A stretch of DNA of 15,722 nucleotides from contig CAYURR010000061.1 in NCBI GenBank assembly GCA_964446745.1, positions 1 through 15,722 of the forward strand, written 5' to 3'. The DNA is from CAYURR01 sp964446745 (lineage in GTDB: Bacteria; Bacillota; Clostridia; Lachnospirales; WQUN01). The notes below the pieces were generated by a model that worked only from the letters and a program-made list of their open reading frames with translations, searched no databases and was not told the origin of the DNA. This document shows, one piece after another, positions 14,501 to 15,722 of this stretch; the first letter of the stretch is position 1; each line of letters opens with the position of its first letter. The translations under genes and the position numbers were made by a program.

Positions 14501-15626
14501 ATAATACCGAGCCGTCATCCATCGTAGAGAAGACCGCCATGTCCATAATTTGATCAAAGAAAGAAATAGGTACATAGGTAATGCCGTTTAAAAGTTCAGC
14601 CGGAGCTTCGAGCGCATAGCTTAGACGCTTGTCTCCGGGGCTCTGGCTGATCTGGAATGTATTCTGGCCGATACCAAAGCTGATCTTTATCTTGCTGGTA
14701 TCCGAATACACCTCGATGATGTCTCCGGCCCACGAGACCTTATAACCCATGGCTTCGGCAACCGCGCGTATCGGTATCATCTTCAGGCCGTAGTTTTCGG
14801 ATTTGGTGTAATACGCGTCTTTTTTAATTACGAAATTGATTATGTTCTTAATCGGTATGTCGAATCTCACTATGCCCTCGGAACCGGGGGCAATTTTATT
14901 TGAGTCAAACAGCACATGCAGGTTGTAATCGTCCGGGTAGAATGCGAGCCTTTGACCGATGCCGTCAAAGTTCTGGTAATACTTAATAGGATCGGCTTTT
15001 ATACGACCGGAGATATATTTGTTTATGATCTCGTTGCCGTTCGGCCCGAGAATGTCTGTAAGTGTGAGCAGCTTCCTTGTTTGCGCGTCAAAGCAAACAG
15101 AATCAACCTGATCTCGTGTCGTGGCTGATATGATCGAGGAATAAACCAAGATCGTCACATAGCCCTTTGTGTATACGGTTTCGTATGAAAATACGACCGA
15201 ACGCGCCTTGCCTTCCTTGGCCGTGGCCTTTTTCTGTTTCACGAGATCGGATATGATCGCGTTGGCCTCGTCACCCTGTATAGCGTCCAAACCCGTTATG
15301 ACGGGATACTCACCTCTGACCTCGAGCCCTTCCTCGCGATAGGATAGCTTGCCCGGTGTCACTGAGATTGAGCCGGTCAGATATACCGAGCTGGGTGTGA
15401 GAGACGGGGTTATCACGGGAGGGGTATTAGGGGACGGTGACGGGGTAGTGACGGGCGTGTTGACAGTGTTTGTCATGCTGACGGGCCTGACGATAGACGA
15501 ATTATAAAAACTGCCGGCGTAGACCGTCACGACAACAAACAGTTGCGTACAAATCAACACTGCCAGAAAGGATATAAAAGCCTGAAGGGTCTTAACTGTA
15601 TGTCTGTATTGCATGTTTATAGTCAT
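14469..15626 (-). CDS. Secreted or membrane-anchored protein with DUF3298-like and copper amine oxidase 'stalk' domains
   Basis: Protein of 385 residues from the ATG at 15626. It has a basic N terminus, one hydrophobic segment (about 14-37, ending near YAGS) acting as signal peptide or anchor, and a Pro/Thr/Ser linker (about 57-80). Next comes a region resembling the RsiV/DUF3298 fold (FDAQTRKLLTLTDILG to VRFDIPIKNI, about 179-262). A copper amine oxidase N-terminal 'stalk' domain (MIPIRAVAEAMGYKVSWAGD to YVPISFFDQIM, about 283-361) is at the end. Such domains are common in extracellular clostridial proteins. The biochemical role is unknown. The frame is open to an ATG at 15677, but GAGG at 15636-15639 favours 15626, which also gives a better signal peptide. 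Its last codons overlap galT. Confidence 0.85.
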   Translation of the reverse strand: MTINMQYRHTVKTLQAFISFLAVLICTQLFVVVTVYAGSFYNSSIVRPVSMTNTVNTPVTTPSPSPNTPPVITPSLTPSSVYLTGSISVTPGKLSYREEGLEVRGEYPVITGLDAIQGDEANAIISDLVKQKKATAKEGKARSVVFSYETVYTKGYVTILVYSSIISATTRDQVDSVCFDAQTRKLLTLTDILGPNGNEIINKYISGRIKADPIKYYQNFDGIGQRLAFYPDDYNLHVLFDSNKIAPGSEGIVRFDIPIKNIINFVIKKDAYYTKSENYGLKMIPIRAVAEAMGYKVSWAGDIIEVYSDTSKIKISFGIGQNTFQISQSPGDKRLSYALEAPAELLNGITYVPISFFDQIMDMAVFSTMDDGSVLFTVYGTRSAP

Positions 15627-15635
15627 CGGAGTATA

Positions 15636-15639
15636 CCTC
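15636..15639 (-). promoter_or_regulatory. Ribosome binding site of the stalk-domain gene
   Basis: GAGG (within TTTGAGG) on the minus strand, nine bases before the ATG at 15626-15624. The ATG at 15677 has no comparable site. Confidence 0.6.
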
Positions 15640-15695
15640 AAACAGGATTGTATGATTATTCTATGTGATTTTCTCATGTTTCGGACCGGAATACA

Positions 15696-15714
15696 ATTAC
15701 AAAGACATTACAAA
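15696..15714 (-). repeat. Direct repeat upstream of the stalk-domain gene
   Basis: TTTGTAAT occurs at 15707-15714 and again at 15696-15703 on the minus strand, offset by 11 bases, about one helical turn. This spacing is typical of sites for response regulators that bind in tandem. It lies about 70-90 bases upstream of the chosen start. No clear -35/-10 pair was found nearby, and the upstream sequence is cut by the window edge. Confidence 0.35.
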
Positions 15715-15722
15715 TAAACATT

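Noticed and set aside
14488..14509. Palindrome CCGTATACGG and the overlapping CGGTA/TACCG hairpin as a terminator of galT
   Set aside because: The stem is only five base pairs and no run of T follows on either strand; most of it is coding sequence.

Overview
The window is a gene-dense chromosomal segment, probably from an uncultured or gut-type member of the Clostridia (Firmicutes). The pointers are an rpsO-pnp-M16 peptidase-dut cluster, a YmfF/YmfH-type M16 pair next to lgt, a class II (Gram-positive type) GalT, good GGAGG-type ribosome binding sites, sigma-A-like promoters, and a secreted 'stalk' domain protein. I cannot name a genus from the sequence. No stretch over 300 bases lacks a gene, and I see no rRNA, tRNA, CRISPR array, insertion sequence or phage gene.

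Minus-strand block (1 to about 9566, read right to left). It begins with ymfF (a degenerate M16 peptidase) and ymfH (a catalytically complete M16 peptidase), then lgt (lipoprotein lipidation) and an N-acyl-D-amino-acid deacylase-like amidohydrolase. A near-consensus promoter at 4534-4562 then starts rpsO (ribosomal protein S15), pnp (polynucleotide phosphorylase), a second complete M16 peptidase of the YmxG/MlpA type, and dut (dUTPase). The last genes are tightly coupled by 4-base stop/start overlaps. A further gene starts inside the end of dut at position 53 and runs out of the window.

Plus-strand block (9654-14500). A near-consensus promoter (9654-9682) with a nested, centred palindrome just upstream drives a Leloir-pathway operon: galK, an Rpn/PD-(D/E)XK-transposase-family nuclease gene, galE and galT. 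Together galK, galE and galT convert galactose to UDP-glucose and glucose-1-phosphate. The nuclease gene has no known place in that pathway and looks like an accessory gene lodged in the operon.

Right end (14469-15722). A minus-strand gene for a secreted or membrane-anchored protein (signal segment, Pro/Thr/Ser linker, RsiV/DUF3298-like region, copper-amine-oxidase N-terminal 'stalk' domain) converges on galT. The two overlap by 32 bases at their 3' ends and leave no room for a terminator.

For five genes the ribosome binding site favours a start downstream of the longest reading frame or reveals a gene easily missed: rpsO, ymfF, ymfH, the stalk-domain protein, and the partial gene at 1-53. 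I found no convincing new defence or mobile system. The most interesting items are the galK operator-like dyad, the rpsO leader with competing pairings, the nuclease gene inside the gal operon, and the hidden partial gene.
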